Positions 45,951-56,312 of a DNA stretch of 64,000 nucleotides are shown here, in pieces. The position numbers were made by a program, and so were the translations under genes. The stretch lies in NCBI RefSeq assembly GCF_030518155.1, contig NZ_JAULRU010000705.1, positions 90,735-154,734 of the forward strand, written 5' to 3'. The notes beneath the pieces are model-generated. The model was not told the DNA's origin and searched no databases. It worked only from the letters and a program-made list of their open reading frames with translations. Numbering within the stretch: position 1 is the first letter of the stretch; the number at the start of each line of letters is the position of its first letter. This DNA comes from Gilvimarinus gilvus (GTDB taxonomy: Bacteria > Pseudomonadota > Gammaproteobacteria > Pseudomonadales > Cellvibrionaceae).

Positions 45951-47501
45951 ATGGCTCACGGTCCCGCAAAAGGTATTACGCGCTGGTTGTATACCACCAA
46001 CCATAAAGACATCGGTAGCATGTACTTGTGGTTTAGTTTTGCTATGTTCTTTTTGGGCGGTATTTTCGCCCTGGTGATTCGCGCCGAGTTGTTCCAGCCC
46101 GGTCTGCAAATTGTAGAACCTAATTTCTTTAACCAAATGACCACCATGCACGGCCTGGTGATGGTGTTCGGTGCGGTCATGCCGGCCTTTGTCGGCCTGG
46201 CAAACTGGATGATACCGATGCAAATCGGTGCACCGGATATGGCCCTGCCGCGGATGAACAACTGGAGTTTCTGGATTCTGCCGTTCGCGTTTGCCATGCT
46301 CTCTTCCACTTTGTTTATGGAAGGCGGCGCACCAAACTTCGGCTGGACATTCTATGCACCACTGTCGACCACCTACGCCCCGCCGTCGGTGACTTTCTTT
46401 ATTTTTGCCGTGCATATCATGGGTGCCAGTTCGATTATGGGGGCGATCAACATTATCGCTACCATCATGAACATGCGCGCGCCTGGCATGACCTACATGA
46501 AGATGCCGCTGTTTGTCTGGACTTGGTTGATCACGGCCTTCTTGCTGATTGCCGTTATGCCGGTTCTCGCGGGTGTAGTCACCATGATGCTGATGGACAT
46601 CCACTTCGGCACTAGCTTCTTCGACGCCGCTGGCGGCGGTGACCCGGTATTGTTCCAGCACGTATTCTGGTTCTTCGGGCACCCCGAGGTGTACATCATG
46701 ATCCTGCCAGCCTTTGGTATTGTCAGTGCGATTATTCCAACTTTCGCGCGCAAACCTCTGTTTGGTTACAGCTCAATGGTTTACGCCACCGCAGCGATTG
46801 CGTTCTTAAGCTTCGTGGTTTGGGCGCACCACATGTTTACCGTGGGCTTGCCCATTGCCGGCGAACTTTTCTTTATGTGGGCGACCATGTTGATTGCGGT
46901 ACCCACCGGCGTGAAGATATTCAACTGGGTGGCAACCATGTTCAAGGGCGCCATGACGTTTGAAACGCCCATGTTGTTTTCCATCGCTTTTGTGATTTTG
47001 TTTACCATTGGTGGCTTCTCCGGTTTGATGCTCGCCATCGCCCCGGCGGATTTCCAGTATCACGACACCTACTTTGTGGTGGCGCATTTCCACTATGTGT
47101 TGGTGCCAGGCGCAATCTTCTCGATTACGGCGGGTGTGTACTATTGGCTGCCCAAGTGGTGCGGCAACATGTACAACGAAACCATGGGTAAGATGCATTT
47201 TTGGTTGGCGTTTATTGGCTTGAATGTGACTTTCTTCCCTATGCACTTCTCGGGTCTGGCCGGCATGCCGCGTCGTATTCCCGACTACAACATGATGTTC
47301 GCGGACTGGAACATGATCTCCTCTGTTGGCGCCTTCTTGTTTGGTGCCGCTCAGGTTATGTTCCTGTACAACATCATCGCGACCATCGTGTCGGGCAAAA
47401 AAGCCACCGATGAAGTGTGGGAAAATCCAGAAGGATTGGAGTGGACGGTTCCGTCACCGGCGCCTTACCACACCTTTGAAACGCCACCGGAGTACAAGTA
47501 A
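45951..47501 (+). CDS. coxA: Cytochrome c oxidase subunit I
   Basis: Catalytic subunit with haem a, haem a3 and CuB; reduces oxygen and pumps protons. It has 516 residues and 12 membrane helices. MHGLVMVF carries the haem a His; GHPEVYIMILP carries the CuB His and cross-linked Tyr; WAHHMFTVG the two further CuB His; and HFHYVLVPG the haem a3/a His pair, so the site is complete. It begins 11 bases after coxB with GGAGGT. A type-A heme-copper oxidase. Confidence 0.98.
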   Translation: MAHGPAKGITRWLYTTNHKDIGSMYLWFSFAMFFLGGIFALVIRAELFQPGLQIVEPNFFNQMTTMHGLVMVFGAVMPAFVGLANWMIPMQIGAPDMALPRMNNWSFWILPFAFAMLSSTLFMEGGAPNFGWTFYAPLSTTYAPPSVTFFIFAVHIMGASSIMGAINIIATIMNMRAPGMTYMKMPLFVWTWLITAFLLIAVMPVLAGVVTMMLMDIHFGTSFFDAAGGGDPVLFQHVFWFFGHPEVYIMILPAFGIVSAIIPTFARKPLFGYSSMVYATAAIAFLSFVVWAHHMFTVGLPIAGELFFMWATMLIAVPTGVKIFNWVATMFKGAMTFETPMLFSIAFVILFTIGGFSGLMLAIAPADFQYHDTYFVVAHFHYVLVPGAIFSITAGVYYWLPKWCGNMYNETMGKMHFWLAFIGLNVTFFPMHFSGLAGMPRRIPDYNMMFADWNMISSVGAFLFGAAQVMFLYNIIATIVSGKKATDEVWENPEGLEWTVPSPAPYHTFETPPEYK

Positions 47502-47534
47502 GCATCGGTTAGGTAAGCGGTAGAGATAACAGAC

Positions 47535-48131
47535 ATGAAGTGGTTGCCGGAAAACCCCAACGCCCGATTGACGGTAAAGTTAACCGCCGTTGTCAGCTTC
47601 ATGTTTGTGTTTGCCATATTTATCATGCCGCCACTGTACGATGCGTTTTGTGAAATAACTGGCCTTAACGGTAAGACGGGTGAAAAGTACCAAGCGGTCG
47701 ATGTCAAAGTCGATACCAGCCGCGAAATCAAAGTACAGTTTGTCGCCACCAACAATGAAGGCATGCCCTGGCAGTTTGGTCCGGAAGTTAAAACCGTAAC
47801 GGTACATCCGGGCGAGCAGACGAGAATTAACTACCTGGTGAAAAATACCACGGGTAGAGACATGATCGGCCAGGCCATACCGTCGCTGATACCTTACAAG
47901 GCGGCCAGTTACTTTCACAAAACAGAGTGTTTTTGTTTTAACCAACAGGCGCTGTTAGCCGGAGATGACGCAGTTCTGCCGATGTATTTTATCGTCGATC
48001 AGGACTTGCCCAAGTACATCAAAACAATCACGTTAAGTTATACCTTGTTTGATGTTACTGACCGCTTCAGCGAAGAAGAGTTGTTAAGCATGGCCGCAAC
48101 CGGGCCTATAACATTAACCGCAGAACAATAA
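47535..48131 (+). CDS. ctaG: Cytochrome c oxidase assembly protein CtaG (Cox11)
   Basis: Copper chaperone that delivers copper to CuB of subunit I. It has 198 residues: one N-terminal membrane helix (about 15-38), then a periplasmic immunoglobulin-like domain. The copper-binding motif CFCF lies in TECFCFNQQAL, and MPWQFGPEVK and YKAASYFHK are family landmarks. It sits between coxA and coxC, the usual place. Confidence 0.95.
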   Translation: MKWLPENPNARLTVKLTAVVSFMFVFAIFIMPPLYDAFCEITGLNGKTGEKYQAVDVKVDTSREIKVQFVATNNEGMPWQFGPEVKTVTVHPGEQTRINYLVKNTTGRDMIGQAIPSLIPYKAASYFHKTECFCFNQQALLAGDDAVLPMYFIVDQDLPKYIKTITLSYTLFDVTDRFSEEELLSMAATGPITLTAEQ

Positions 48132-48154
48132 CATTTTGCGCGGGGAGTAGAACT

Positions 48155-49069
48155 ATGAGTGGAGGAACCTACTACGTACCGGAACAGAGCAAGTTGCCAA
48201 TCTGGGCAAGCTTTGGTCTGTTTTTAACGGTATTTGGTGCGGCCAATTGGATGAACGGTAATTCTTATGGTCCCTGGCTGTTTTTTGCCGGTGGCTTGAC
48301 GTTTGCCGCGGTACTTTGGAATTGGTTCAGTATTGTCATATCGGAAAATATGGCGGGTATGAACAGCCCACAGCTAAAACGCTCTTATGTCATGGGGATG
48401 CAATGGTTCATCTTCTCTGAGGTGATGTTCTTTGCTGCGTTTTTTGGCGCTCTGTTTTATATCCGCACTTTGGCTGTGCCTTGGTTGGCCGGTGAAGGTG
48501 ACGGCGGTGCGAGCAGTGAGTTGTTGTGGCCGGGCTTTAATGCCGAGTGGCCGTTGATGACGACACCGGATATGGCTGTTAATGGTGAAGACGCTTTGGT
48601 GAAAGGCCCTGAGCAAAATATGAGCTGGCCTGGTTTTGCGGGCTTGCTTGGCTGGCTGCCGTTCTGGAATACAGTGATTCTGCTTACGTCCAGTGTGACG
48701 GTGCATTTTGCCCACACAGCGATTAAAAGCGACAAACGCAAGCAGTTTAATATAATGCTCGGCGTCACCGTGTTGTTGGGGTTCATCTTCCTAATTTTGC
48801 AGGCCGAAGAGTATATTCACGCCTATACCGAGCTTGGCTTGACGCTCGAGTCCGGCATTTACGGTACGACCTTCTTTATGCTGACGGGCTTCCACGGTGC
48901 CCACGTCACCATGGGTACCATGATGCTGCTGGTTATGTGGTTGCGATCGATAACAAAAGGCCACTTTAAATCAGACGATAACTTTGGATTTGAAGCGGCC
49001 AGTTGGTACTGGCACTTTGTTGATGTGGTTTGGGTCGGATTATTTTTTGCTGTTTACGTATTTGGCTAA
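48155..49069 (+). CDS. coxC: Cytochrome c oxidase subunit III
   Basis: Structural subunit of the oxidase that stabilises turnover. It has 304 residues with seven membrane helices. FIFSEVMFFAAFFGALFY, TGFHGAHVTMGT and AASWYWHFVDVVWVGLF are diagnostic. Ribosome site GGGGAG precedes the ATG. It is somewhat longer than the minimal subunit because of an extracytoplasmic loop about residues 108-160 (GEGDGGASSELLW). Confidence 0.97.
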   Translation: MSGGTYYVPEQSKLPIWASFGLFLTVFGAANWMNGNSYGPWLFFAGGLTFAAVLWNWFSIVISENMAGMNSPQLKRSYVMGMQWFIFSEVMFFAAFFGALFYIRTLAVPWLAGEGDGGASSELLWPGFNAEWPLMTTPDMAVNGEDALVKGPEQNMSWPGFAGLLGWLPFWNTVILLTSSVTVHFAHTAIKSDKRKQFNIMLGVTVLLGFIFLILQAEEYIHAYTELGLTLESGIYGTTFFMLTGFHGAHVTMGTMMLLVMWLRSITKGHFKSDDNFGFEAASWYWHFVDVVWVGLFFAVYVFG

Positions 49070-49085
49070 GGCCAAAACCCTGGGG

Positions 49086-49313
49086 CTAGCGTAAGTGCTG
49101 GTCCCAGGGAGCGCTGTCATTGAGTATTCCACTGTAAAAGCCGTACCCCACACAAATCATCATCAAAACCGCCAGCGCAATACGAACACCTAACGCGTAA
49201 AGCGTGCGCTTGGAATCAGGTACGCCCACATCGCGTAACAGAAAGTTTAGGCCCGCACTAAGACTGAGTACGACGCCAATAAACAAAACAAGAATGATAA
49301 TTTTCAACCACAT
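49086..49313 (-). CDS. DUF2909 twin-transmembrane protein
   Basis: 75 residues with two membrane helices (about 4-28 and 44-64). It matches the small twin-transmembrane protein (DUF2909) that lies on the opposite strand between coxC and SURF1 in Pseudomonas and relatives. The ATG is at 49311-49313. Probably involved with the oxidase, but no biochemical role is known. Confidence 0.85.
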   Translation of the reverse strand: MWLKIIILVLFIGVVLSLSAGLNFLLRDVGVPDSKRTLYALGVRIALAVLMMICVGYGFYSGILNDSAPWDQHLR

Positions 49314-49419
49314 AGTATTATCCTGAAAATAAATGTTGCCCGAGGCAGGATACCCTTGCCGAATGCATTAGTCACCCTAGACTGAATTCGGGATCGCAGA
49401 AGATGTAATAGGTAACGCT

Positions 49420-50154
49420 GTGACACCCAAATCATCACCTTCACTTAAGTGGACTCCCAGCACCCCGCTACTGATATTTACGGCACTGTTTTTCCCTGTG
49501 TTAATTGCATTGGGTGTATGGCAATTGGATCGAGCTGACGAAAAACAGCAAATGGAAACACTGCTGAATGAACGTCAATCCAATGCGCCAGTGGCCATCA
49601 ATGGCCGCGCGTTAATTGACCCCTATACCCGTATCATTGCCGAGGGGGAATTTGATAACAGTCGCTTGTGGTTAGTGGACAACCGTCAGCGAGGCGGTCG
49701 CCCGGGTTATGAGGTCGTTCAACCCTTTATTCTAAGCTCAGGCCCGGAAGTGTTGGTGAACCGCGGATGGGTGGTGGCACCGAGTACTCGCGAGGAACTA
49801 CCGGTGGTTAACTTAGTGGCAGGCAGGCAAATGTTGTTTGGCTCCGTCGCGGTTGTGTCCGACCATCCAATGTTAAGTGCTCAAACCGACAGCGATGCCT
49901 GGCCTAAGATAATAACTCAAATTGTGCCAGAGCAAATGATAGCAGGCGACCACACTGTTACCGAGTATTATGTCCGTATTGACGCCGCCAGCGTCGGCGC
50001 CCTGCGTACTGAGTGGCAGCCAATCAATATGAGTGCCAGTAAGCATACAGGCTACGCTGTGCAATGGTTTGCCATGGCGCTCGCTTTGTTTATTCTTTCT
50101 ATTTTTGCCAACACCAATATCGCCACATGGTGGCGCCAACGAAAAACGCATTGA
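49420..50154 (+). CDS. SURF1 family cytochrome oxidase assembly protein
   Basis: 244 residues with N- and C-terminal membrane helices (about 14-33 and 207-228) flanking a periplasmic domain. GVWQLDRADEKQ near the first helix, RGGRPGYEVVQPF and VNRGWVV are typical SURF1 motifs, and KHTGYAVQWFAMALAL closes it. It supports haem a insertion. The start is GTG at 49420 with AGGTAA upstream. Its place after coxC is standard. Confidence 0.93.
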   Translation: MTPKSSPSLKWTPSTPLLIFTALFFPVLIALGVWQLDRADEKQQMETLLNERQSNAPVAINGRALIDPYTRIIAEGEFDNSRLWLVDNRQRGGRPGYEVVQPFILSSGPEVLVNRGWVVAPSTREELPVVNLVAGRQMLFGSVAVVSDHPMLSAQTDSDAWPKIITQIVPEQMIAGDHTVTEYYVRIDAASVGALRTEWQPINMSASKHTGYAVQWFAMALALFILSIFANTNIATWWRQRKTH

Positions 50155-50167
50155 GGTGAGCCGTATA

Positions 50168-50779
50168 ATGACAGCACAAGCCAATAAAAAACGTGGACAA
50201 ATACAAGCGCTCTTGCTGATGCTGGTGGTTGCTCTTCCAATGATTGCGGCCTACACCATTTATCATACCGGCTGGGGAATGCCGACGGGAACCGTGAATA
50301 AAGGCGAACTGGTACAACCGCCGCAGCGGCTAAGCGACTTAAAATTGCTAACAGCGGACGGAGACGTATGGGATATCGATGCAGAAGATAAGCGCTGGCG
50401 CTACGTTATTCCGGGCAACGCCGAATGCGACCGCACCTGTATGGACAACCTTTACCTGACGCGGCAAGTGCATATTCGGCTGAATGACAAGGCACGCCGG
50501 GCAGAACGAATCTATTTGTTACTTGACGACGCCCTTGCGCCCGAACTGAGCGAACATATTGCGGCCGAGCACCCGTTACTGCGCGTTATGCGGGCCAATA
50601 GGGCGGATGTTGAAAAAATGCTGGCTGCGACAAATTTTGCAGGTCACGCCGCGAAAGCCGGGCGTTACTTTCTGATGGATCAACAGGGGTTTTTAATGTT
50701 GGCTTATCATCCGGGCGATAAAGGCGGTGAGCTGCTCAAAGATATGAAAAAAATGTTAAAAACGTCCTACGAAGACTAA
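50168..50779 (+). CDS. Membrane-anchored SCO-like protein with CxxxC motif
   Basis: 203 residues from ATG 50168, where GAGGTGAG gives a good ribosome site; the longer reading upstream overlaps SURF1 and is rejected. One N-terminal membrane helix (about 14-33), then a periplasmic domain with ECDRTC, a CxxxC arrangement like the copper site of SCO proteins, and a thioredoxin-like topology suggested by RYVIPGN before it. A distal His is plausible in LAYHPGDKGGE. The gene lies between SURF1 and ctaA, as in Pseudomonas. A copper or thiol role in CuA assembly is inferred. Confidence 0.75.
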   Translation: MTAQANKKRGQIQALLLMLVVALPMIAAYTIYHTGWGMPTGTVNKGELVQPPQRLSDLKLLTADGDVWDIDAEDKRWRYVIPGNAECDRTCMDNLYLTRQVHIRLNDKARRAERIYLLLDDALAPELSEHIAAEHPLLRVMRANRADVEKMLAATNFAGHAAKAGRYFLMDQQGFLMLAYHPGDKGGELLKDMKKMLKTSYED

Positions 50780-50797
50780 GTACAAGAAGTTGTTAAT

Positions 50798-51856
50798 ATG
50801 ACTAAGAAAGATATTGTGTGGGGTTTCCGGTTGGCACTGATCGCCACCGCACTGGCGTCGATTGTGGTTGTGTTGGGTGCTTTTACCCGCCTGGCGGATG
50901 CCGGCTTGGGTTGCCCCGACTGGCCCGGTTGCTATGGCCACCTGACCTGGCCCACCACCGCCGAGCATGTCGAGGCCGCGGAGGCGTTGTTCCCCGAGGC
51001 GCCGGTTGAGCATGATAAAACCTGGCCGGAAATGGTGCATCGTCACTTTGCCGGCACCCTGGGTTTACTGATTTTAGGTGTAACCATTTTCACCTGGCGT
51101 AAAGCGGCGACCACCGGCGCTGCGTTGCCGCGTTGGCACACCCTGGGTTTGCTGATTCTGGTGATTATTCAGGCGGCTTTTGGTATGTGGACTGTGACCC
51201 TAAAGCTTTGGCCACAAGTGGTTACGGCACATCTGTTGGGCGGTTTTGCCACCTTGAGTATGCTGTGGTTATTGGCCCAGCGGTTGGGCCCATGGCATTG
51301 GCAAACCGATCAACTGCGAATGTTGACTGGGCTAAAGCCTTTGGTAGTGCTGGGCTTGTTCTTTGTGATTGTTCAGATAGCGCTCGGTGGTTGGGTTAGC
51401 TCAAACTACGCCGCATTGGCGTGTACGGACTTTCCCACCTGCCACGGTGAATGGTGGCCGGAAATGGACGTCGCCCGGGGTTTCAATTTAACTCAAACCA
51501 TCGGCCCCAATTATTTGGGCGGCCTGTTGGAAGGCGATGCGCGCACCGCAATTCACATGGCGCATCGCATGGGCGCCATAGTGGTGACAGTAACCCTATT
51601 ATTATTGTTGCGACGCCTGTTTAAAGTCAGAGTCGCCCGCAGCATGACATTCGTATTGTTGGGTGTTCTTTTGCTGCAAATCGTCCTCGGTATTACCAAC
51701 GTTTTGGCGCATTTGCCGCTCGCAGTGGCCGTCGCCCATAATGCGGTTGGCGCTGTTCTACTGCTGTGCATGGTAACCTTGACGCATCGTGTGTTTACGG
51801 CGCAAAGTAGCACCACAATTTCTAACGATACCAGCAACCGGGTAGCAGCATCATGA
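50798..51856 (+). CDS. ctaA: Haem A synthase (COX15/CtaA)
   Basis: Oxidises the methyl group of haem O to haem A. It has 352 residues, eight membrane helices in two four-helix halves. Conserved His residues of the haem and substrate sites are visible: [11 protein letters not shown] and [10 protein letters not shown] in the first half, [12 protein letters not shown] and [11 protein letters not shown] in the second. [16 protein letters not shown] is the family loop with Cys pair. It overlaps ctaB by 4 bases. Confidence 0.96.
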   Translation: MTKKDIVWGFRLALIATALASIVVVLGAFTRLADAGLGCPDWPGCYGHLTWPTTAEHVEAAEALFPEAPVEHDKTWPEMVHRHFAGTLGLLILGVTIFTWRKAATTGAALPRWHTLGLLILVIIQAAFGMWTVTLKLWPQVVTAHLLGGFATLSMLWLLAQRLGPWHWQTDQLRMLTGLKPLVVLGLFFVIVQIALGGWVSSNYAALACTDFPTCHGEWWPEMDVARGFNLTQTIGPNYLGGLLEGDARTAIHMAHRMGAIVVTVTLLLLLRRLFKVRVARSMTFVLLGVLLLQIVLGITNVLAHLPLAVAVAHNAVGAVLLLCMVTLTHRVFTAQSSTTISNDTSNRVAAS

Positions 51857-52761
51857 GTCAAACCGAAGCCACAATGGCAACATCCAGCTGGCGCGATTAC
51901 TACGAGCTCACCAAACCCAAAGTCGTCATGTTGATGATTTTGACCTCAGTGATAGGCATGTTGCTGGCCGTACCGGGCATGGTACCTCTCGATGTCCTAA
52001 TTATCGGTAATTTGGGTATTGCCCTGTGTGCGGGTTCAGCCGCCGCGGTAAACCATCTGGTCGATCGCGGTATCGATCAGAAAATGGCGCGTACACTTAA
52101 CCGGCCCGTAGCCAAGGGCCGTGTTGAGCCACTGCATGCTCTTATTTTTGCCGGGGTTATTGGCACGCTGGGTATGGCACTGTTGGTATTGTTTATCAAC
52201 ACATTGACAGCGATTTTGACTTTGGTATCTCTGCTTGGTTATGCCTTGGTATACACCCTGTTTTTAAAGCGGGCGACACCACAGAATATTGTGATTGGGG
52301 GCATTGCCGGTGCGGCGCCACCGCTGTTGGGTTGGACCGCCGTTACCGGAACACTGGATGGCCACGCTCTGCTATTGGTGTTGATTATTTTTGCCTGGAC
52401 CCCGCCGCACTTTTGGGCGTTGGCGCTGCACCGCAAAGACGATTACGCCAAAGCCGATATTCCAATGCTGCCGGTAACGCACGGCGAAAAGTACACCAAG
52501 CTGCATATTTTTCTCTACACCATTATTATGATTTTGGTGACATTGTTGCCTTTTATCACTGGTATGCTGAGTTGGATCTATCTGGTGGGCGCTCTGGTTT
52601 TGGGAGCAGGCTTTTTGTACTGGTCGTTTATGTTGATGGTGAGTAAACGCGAAGGCTTAGGCATGGAAACGTTTAAATATTCCATTATTTATTTAATGGC
52701 TTTGTTTGTCGCTATGTTGGCCGACCACTACCTACTGCCCACGCATCCACTGACAATGTAA
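51853..52761 (+). CDS. ctaB: Protohaem IX farnesyltransferase (haem O synthase)
   Basis: Farnesylates protohaem IX to haem O, the precursor of haem A. It has 302 residues with eight or nine membrane helices. Prenyltransferase motifs [19 protein letters not shown] (Asp-rich) and [18 protein letters not shown] are intact. The start overlaps the ctaA stop (ATGA). Together with ctaA this supplies haem A to the oxidase. Confidence 0.97.
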   Translation: MSQTEATMATSSWRDYYELTKPKVVMLMILTSVIGMLLAVPGMVPLDVLIIGNLGIALCAGSAAAVNHLVDRGIDQKMARTLNRPVAKGRVEPLHALIFAGVIGTLGMALLVLFINTLTAILTLVSLLGYALVYTLFLKRATPQNIVIGGIAGAAPPLLGWTAVTGTLDGHALLLVLIIFAWTPPHFWALALHRKDDYAKADIPMLPVTHGEKYTKLHIFLYTIIMILVTLLPFITGMLSWIYLVGALVLGAGFLYWSFMLMVSKREGLGMETFKYSIIYLMALFVAMLADHYLLPTHPLTM

Positions 52762-52777
52762 CGGAAACTGACGTTAA

Positions 52778-53440
52778 ATGAGTGAAGTAACCGAAGCCCA
52801 GAAAACCAAGCGTAATATTCGCTGGACCATTGCATTTTGCTTGCTGTTTATTGTTGGCGTTGTGTCTCTGGTGGTGAACAAAATTGTTTCACCCCGCGTT
52901 ATGAATGCCGATGAGTTGCGATTAAACGGCGCTATTATGTTTGATATGCCTAGGCGCTTTGAACCCTTTGAACTTGTTAATCAAAATGCTGAGGCGTTTA
53001 CGCAGGAAGACTTTAAAGGGCACTGGTCTTTGCTCTATTTTGGTTTTACCCACTGCCCTGATATTTGCCCCACAACCATGGCCGATATGTCACGTTTGGT
53101 TAGCGCTTTGCCACAAGATATTGCGAACAATACCGAGGTTATGCTGATTAGCCTCGACCCAGCCCGAGATACACCTGAGTTGATGAAGCAATACGTGACC
53201 TACTTTGGCGCAGACTTCACCGGCGTAACCGGTGATTTTCTCACTATTCGGCGCTTTGCTAATCAGGTTAACGTAGCCTTTAGTAAAGTGACTCAAGGTG
53301 ACGACTACACAATAGATCACTCCGGCAACGTGGTGTTGATTAACCCGCGTGGCGATTACCATGGCTTTTTCAAGCCGCCGTTTGAGTTGGCAAAGCTTAA
53401 AGCGACTTATAGCTCTATCTATCAGAGCTTTGATGGTTAG
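52778..53440 (+). CDS. sco1: SCO1/SenC copper chaperone
   Basis: Inserts copper into CuA of subunit II. It has 220 residues: one membrane helix (about 15-36), then a thioredoxin-like periplasmic domain with the CPDIC copper motif in FGFTHCPDICPTTM and the distal His in YTIDHSGNVVLI. Last gene of the oxidase operon; no terminator-like hairpin was found within 150 bases after it. Confidence 0.95.
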   Translation: MSEVTEAQKTKRNIRWTIAFCLLFIVGVVSLVVNKIVSPRVMNADELRLNGAIMFDMPRRFEPFELVNQNAEAFTQEDFKGHWSLLYFGFTHCPDICPTTMADMSRLVSALPQDIANNTEVMLISLDPARDTPELMKQYVTYFGADFTGVTGDFLTIRRFANQVNVAFSKVTQGDDYTIDHSGNVVLINPRGDYHGFFKPPFELAKLKATYSSIYQSFDG

Positions 53441-53554
53441 CAACAGATGCCGCAGAGCTTAGCCCTGGCCACCCACGTAGCGGCAGCTTAGGTTCTTGCA
53501 GCTTTGCTATTTTGAGCGCTAAATTGCCTCGCCCACCTTACCAAGCGTAATTTC

Positions 53555-53587
53555 ATATAGTAAAGTGCTTGTCTCTATAAAAATGCG
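53555..53587 (+). promoter_or_regulatory. Promoter/operator-like element upstream of GH95, related to the TonB-receptor promoter
   Basis: ATATAGTAAAG-N3-TTG-N5-ATAAAAATGCG shares its left half with the element at 56131-56160 (ATATAGTAAAAG, TTG, ATAAAATGC). No good -10 follows at 17 bases, so it may be a regulator site rather than a promoter. Part of a set of three. Confidence 0.4.
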
Positions 53588-53618
53588 CGTTCGGCGCTGA
53601 ACAAAAGAGCCAAACTCT

Positions 53619-56009
53619 ATGATTCGTGTACCTGCGCCCCTCCGGGCCCTTGTTCTGAGTGTCATCTGTTGTCCCTTAGGCGCCGCACAGGCGGCCGAAC
53701 CATTAAGCTTGTGGTTCGATAAGCCTGTTTCCGATTGGGAGCGCGAAGGTTTGCCCATTGGTAACGGGGCGCAAGGCGCGGTGCCATTTGGCGGCATTGC
53801 CAAAGAGCGTATTCAGCTGAATGAGAAGTCCCTTTGGGAGGGCGGGCCCGGTTCCAGGCAGGGTTATACTTTTGGTTGGCCGGAGGAGGGCAACCAACAT
53901 GGGGCACTGGCTGAGGTGCAGCAAACCCTTCAAAAAGAAGGACATATGACCCCGGAAGCGGCCGCCGCAAAAATGGGGCGCGCCAATCCGGGGTACGGCA
54001 ATTATCAAAATTTTGGTGCGATTGAATTGGAGTTTGCCGCACCGGGCGAAACGAGCCATTACCAGCGTCGTCTTGATTTGACGACAGGCACTTTGACGGT
54101 GAGCTACCGACAGAATCATATCGACTATGAGCGGGAGTACTTTTACAGTTATCCCGATCAGGCGTTAGTGGTGCGCCTGTCCGCGAACCAACCCGGCAGC
54201 ATTACCTTTAACGCCCGTTTTGATATACCCGATAACCGAACCCGGCAAGATACGGTTGTTGATAACAGCATAATGGTGCGCGGGGCGCTCAATGATAATG
54301 GGTTGGTCTATCAGGGCCAGTTGGCTGTACTGACAGACTCCGGCCATCGCAAGCTGATGGTCGAAGAAAATATTGCTTCGGTGACTGTCGAAAAAGCAGA
54401 TACAGCCGTGCTTTTGTTCTCGGCGGCGACCGACTACGCCGGGAAGTTCCCTAGCTATCGCGGTGATGACCCCGCAGCCAAAGTGAAGGCCCGGATAAAA
54501 GCTGCCGAGGCCCGCGGCTTTACTCAGCTGCAGAACCGCCACCGGGAAGATTATCAATCGCTGTTTGGTCGCGTGGCTTTGGACATAGGTCAAAAGCCGT
54601 ATCAGCGTACGACCGAACAGCTGTTGAGCGGTTATGGCCAAGGGGACGCAGTGTTGGATCGCACTCTGGAGGCGCTTTACTTCCAGTACGGGCGCTATTT
54701 GTTGATCGGCGCATCGCGTGCGGGCTCTTTGCCGGCGAACCTGCAAGGGGTATGGAACAACTCCAATACACCGCCGTGGAACGCGGATTACCACGTCAAC
54801 ATCAATATGCAGATGAATTACTGGCCGGCATTGGTGACCAATCTCGCTGAAACCGCGCTGCCTTTTTACGACTTTGTTGAATCTCTGGTTGAACCAGGTC
54901 AGATTTCAGCACAAAGGTTGGTCGGCGCCGATGGCTGGACGGTATTTTTAAACACCAACATTTACGGTTTCACCGGTGTTATTGCCTGGCCCACCGCGTT
55001 TTGGCAACCGGAGGCCGGTGCCTGGTTAATGCAGCACTATTACGAACATTACTTATTCACTCAGGACGAGACTTTTTTGCGAGAGCGCGCCTACCCAATT
55101 ATGCGGGGCGCAGCACAATTTTGGCTGGACGCGCTGGTGACCGACCCCCGCGATGGCAAGCTGGTGGTAAGCCCGAGCTTTAGCCCCGAGCATGGCGACT
55201 TTACGATAGCGGCGGCCATGAGCCAGCAAATTGTCACCGAGCTGTTTACTAATACCGTGGCCGCGGCTCGCCAGCTTGGCATGGAGTCGGCCTTTACCGC
55301 CCAGTTAGAGGCGGCGTTGGCCAAGCTCGATAACGGCTTGCGGGTAGGCAGCTGGGGTCAGTTACAAGAGTGGAAAGAGGATCGGGACGACCCCGAGAGC
55401 AAGCATCGCCATGTCTCACATTTATACGCACTGCACCCGGGCCGCACCATCACGCCCGCAACCACGCCCGACTTGGCCCAGGCCGCCAAGGTGAGCCTGA
55501 ACGCGCGCGGCGATGGCGGTACCGGTTGGTCACAGGCCTGGAAGGTCAACTTTTGGGCGCGCCTGGAAGATGGCAACCGCGCTCATAAAGTATTGGGCGA
55601 ACAGTTCAAGCGCAGTACCCTGCCCAATCTATGGGACAACCACCCACCGTTTCAGATCGATGGCAACTTTGGCGCTACCGCCGGTATGGCCGAGATGCTC
55701 CTGCACAGTCACGACTTGCGCCTTACCTTACTGCCAGCACTGCCCAGTGCTTGGGGTGCCGGCAAAGTCACGGGGCTAAAGGCCCGTGGCGACATCACAG
55801 TCGACATAGAATGGGCCAATGACCAACTTAAACAAGCGGTGTTAACTCCAGCGGCTGACGGTGATATCACTTTGGTGGGTCAGCAGTATCAGGTGCGAAA
55901 CCTAGAAACCGCAAAACCAGTACAAACCACTAAGACCAGCGATCGCGGCCTCTCTTTCCTAGCTGAGGCTGGCCACACGTATGCGGTATTTCCGCAAGTC
56001 TTGCAATAA
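53619..56009 (+). CDS. GH95 family alpha-L-fucosidase or alpha-L-galactosidase
   Basis: Secreted glycoside hydrolase of 796 residues with a signal peptide (about 1-26, AQAA). The N-terminal beta-sandwich (about 27-280) begins [20 protein letters not shown], the GH95 start, and the (alpha/alpha)6 barrel follows. Catalytic residues known from the family are in place: Asn394 and Asn396 in [11 protein letters not shown], Glu524 in SPEHGDF and Asp681 in IDGNFG. The C-terminal beta domain follows. It starts a fucoside locus with a TonB receptor and a halogenase. Whether it takes fucose or galactose cannot be told by eye. Confidence 0.9.
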   Translation: MIRVPAPLRALVLSVICCPLGAAQAAEPLSLWFDKPVSDWEREGLPIGNGAQGAVPFGGIAKERIQLNEKSLWEGGPGSRQGYTFGWPEEGNQHGALAEVQQTLQKEGHMTPEAAAAKMGRANPGYGNYQNFGAIELEFAAPGETSHYQRRLDLTTGTLTVSYRQNHIDYEREYFYSYPDQALVVRLSANQPGSITFNARFDIPDNRTRQDTVVDNSIMVRGALNDNGLVYQGQLAVLTDSGHRKLMVEENIASVTVEKADTAVLLFSAATDYAGKFPSYRGDDPAAKVKARIKAAEARGFTQLQNRHREDYQSLFGRVALDIGQKPYQRTTEQLLSGYGQGDAVLDRTLEALYFQYGRYLLIGASRAGSLPANLQGVWNNSNTPPWNADYHVNINMQMNYWPALVTNLAETALPFYDFVESLVEPGQISAQRLVGADGWTVFLNTNIYGFTGVIAWPTAFWQPEAGAWLMQHYYEHYLFTQDETFLRERAYPIMRGAAQFWLDALVTDPRDGKLVVSPSFSPEHGDFTIAAAMSQQIVTELFTNTVAAARQLGMESAFTAQLEAALAKLDNGLRVGSWGQLQEWKEDRDDPESKHRHVSHLYALHPGRTITPATTPDLAQAAKVSLNARGDGGTGWSQAWKVNFWARLEDGNRAHKVLGEQFKRSTLPNLWDNHPPFQIDGNFGATAGMAEMLLHSHDLRLTLLPALPSAWGAGKVTGLKARGDITVDIEWANDQLKQAVLTPAADGDITLVGQQYQVRNLETAKPVQTTKTSDRGLSFLAEAGHTYAVFPQVLQ

Positions 56010-56312
56010 CTTACCTTCTTTCTCAACTCTCTTTAGCCTCCTTAAACCATAGCCTTCAGCCCCAGTTTTGCACTGGGGTGGGCTCACTGACGCCAATCTG
56101 AGCGGTGCTGTTACCCACCTCATGCGTTTTATATAGTAAAAGAGTTGCACCAATAAAATGCCTAGGGTATAAAGTATGGCGAAAGTTCAAATAAGAAAAT
56201 ATTTTTCCATGTGAATAATATCTGCTGTGTCCTGGAAATGCGCTCGACGCGATTACTCAATCGTTTTGTCGCGGGGGCACAAGCGCTTTACATAAAAAAA
56301 TAGGAGAGACCT
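56010..56312 (+). other. 303-base intergenic region holding the TonB-receptor promoter and leader
   Basis: Between the GH95 gene and the TonB receptor. It contains the promoter at 56145-56173, an AT-rich stretch at 56185-56215 and then a predicted leader of about 130 bases up to the GTG start with ribosome site TAGGAGAGA. No gene, tRNA or terminator was seen. Confidence 0.6.
56145..56173 (+). promoter_or_regulatory. Sigma70 promoter of the TonB-dependent receptor gene
   Basis: TTGCAC (56145-56150) and TATAAA (56168-56173) are separated by exactly 17 bases, preceded by ATATAGTAAAAG (56131-56142). The same -35, spacing and -10 recur at 60734-60762. Confidence 0.65.

Noticed and set aside
45804..46682. 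Long open frame (292 codons) on the minus strand opposite coxB/coxA
   Set aside because: Composition is His/Arg-rich and low in hydrophobic residues, as expected for the antisense of a membrane protein gene; coxA is certain.
49078..49109. CCCTGGG/CCCAGGG inverted repeat between coxC and the DUF2909 gene
   Set aside because: Seven pairs with an 18-base loop and no T tract; too weak for a terminator call.
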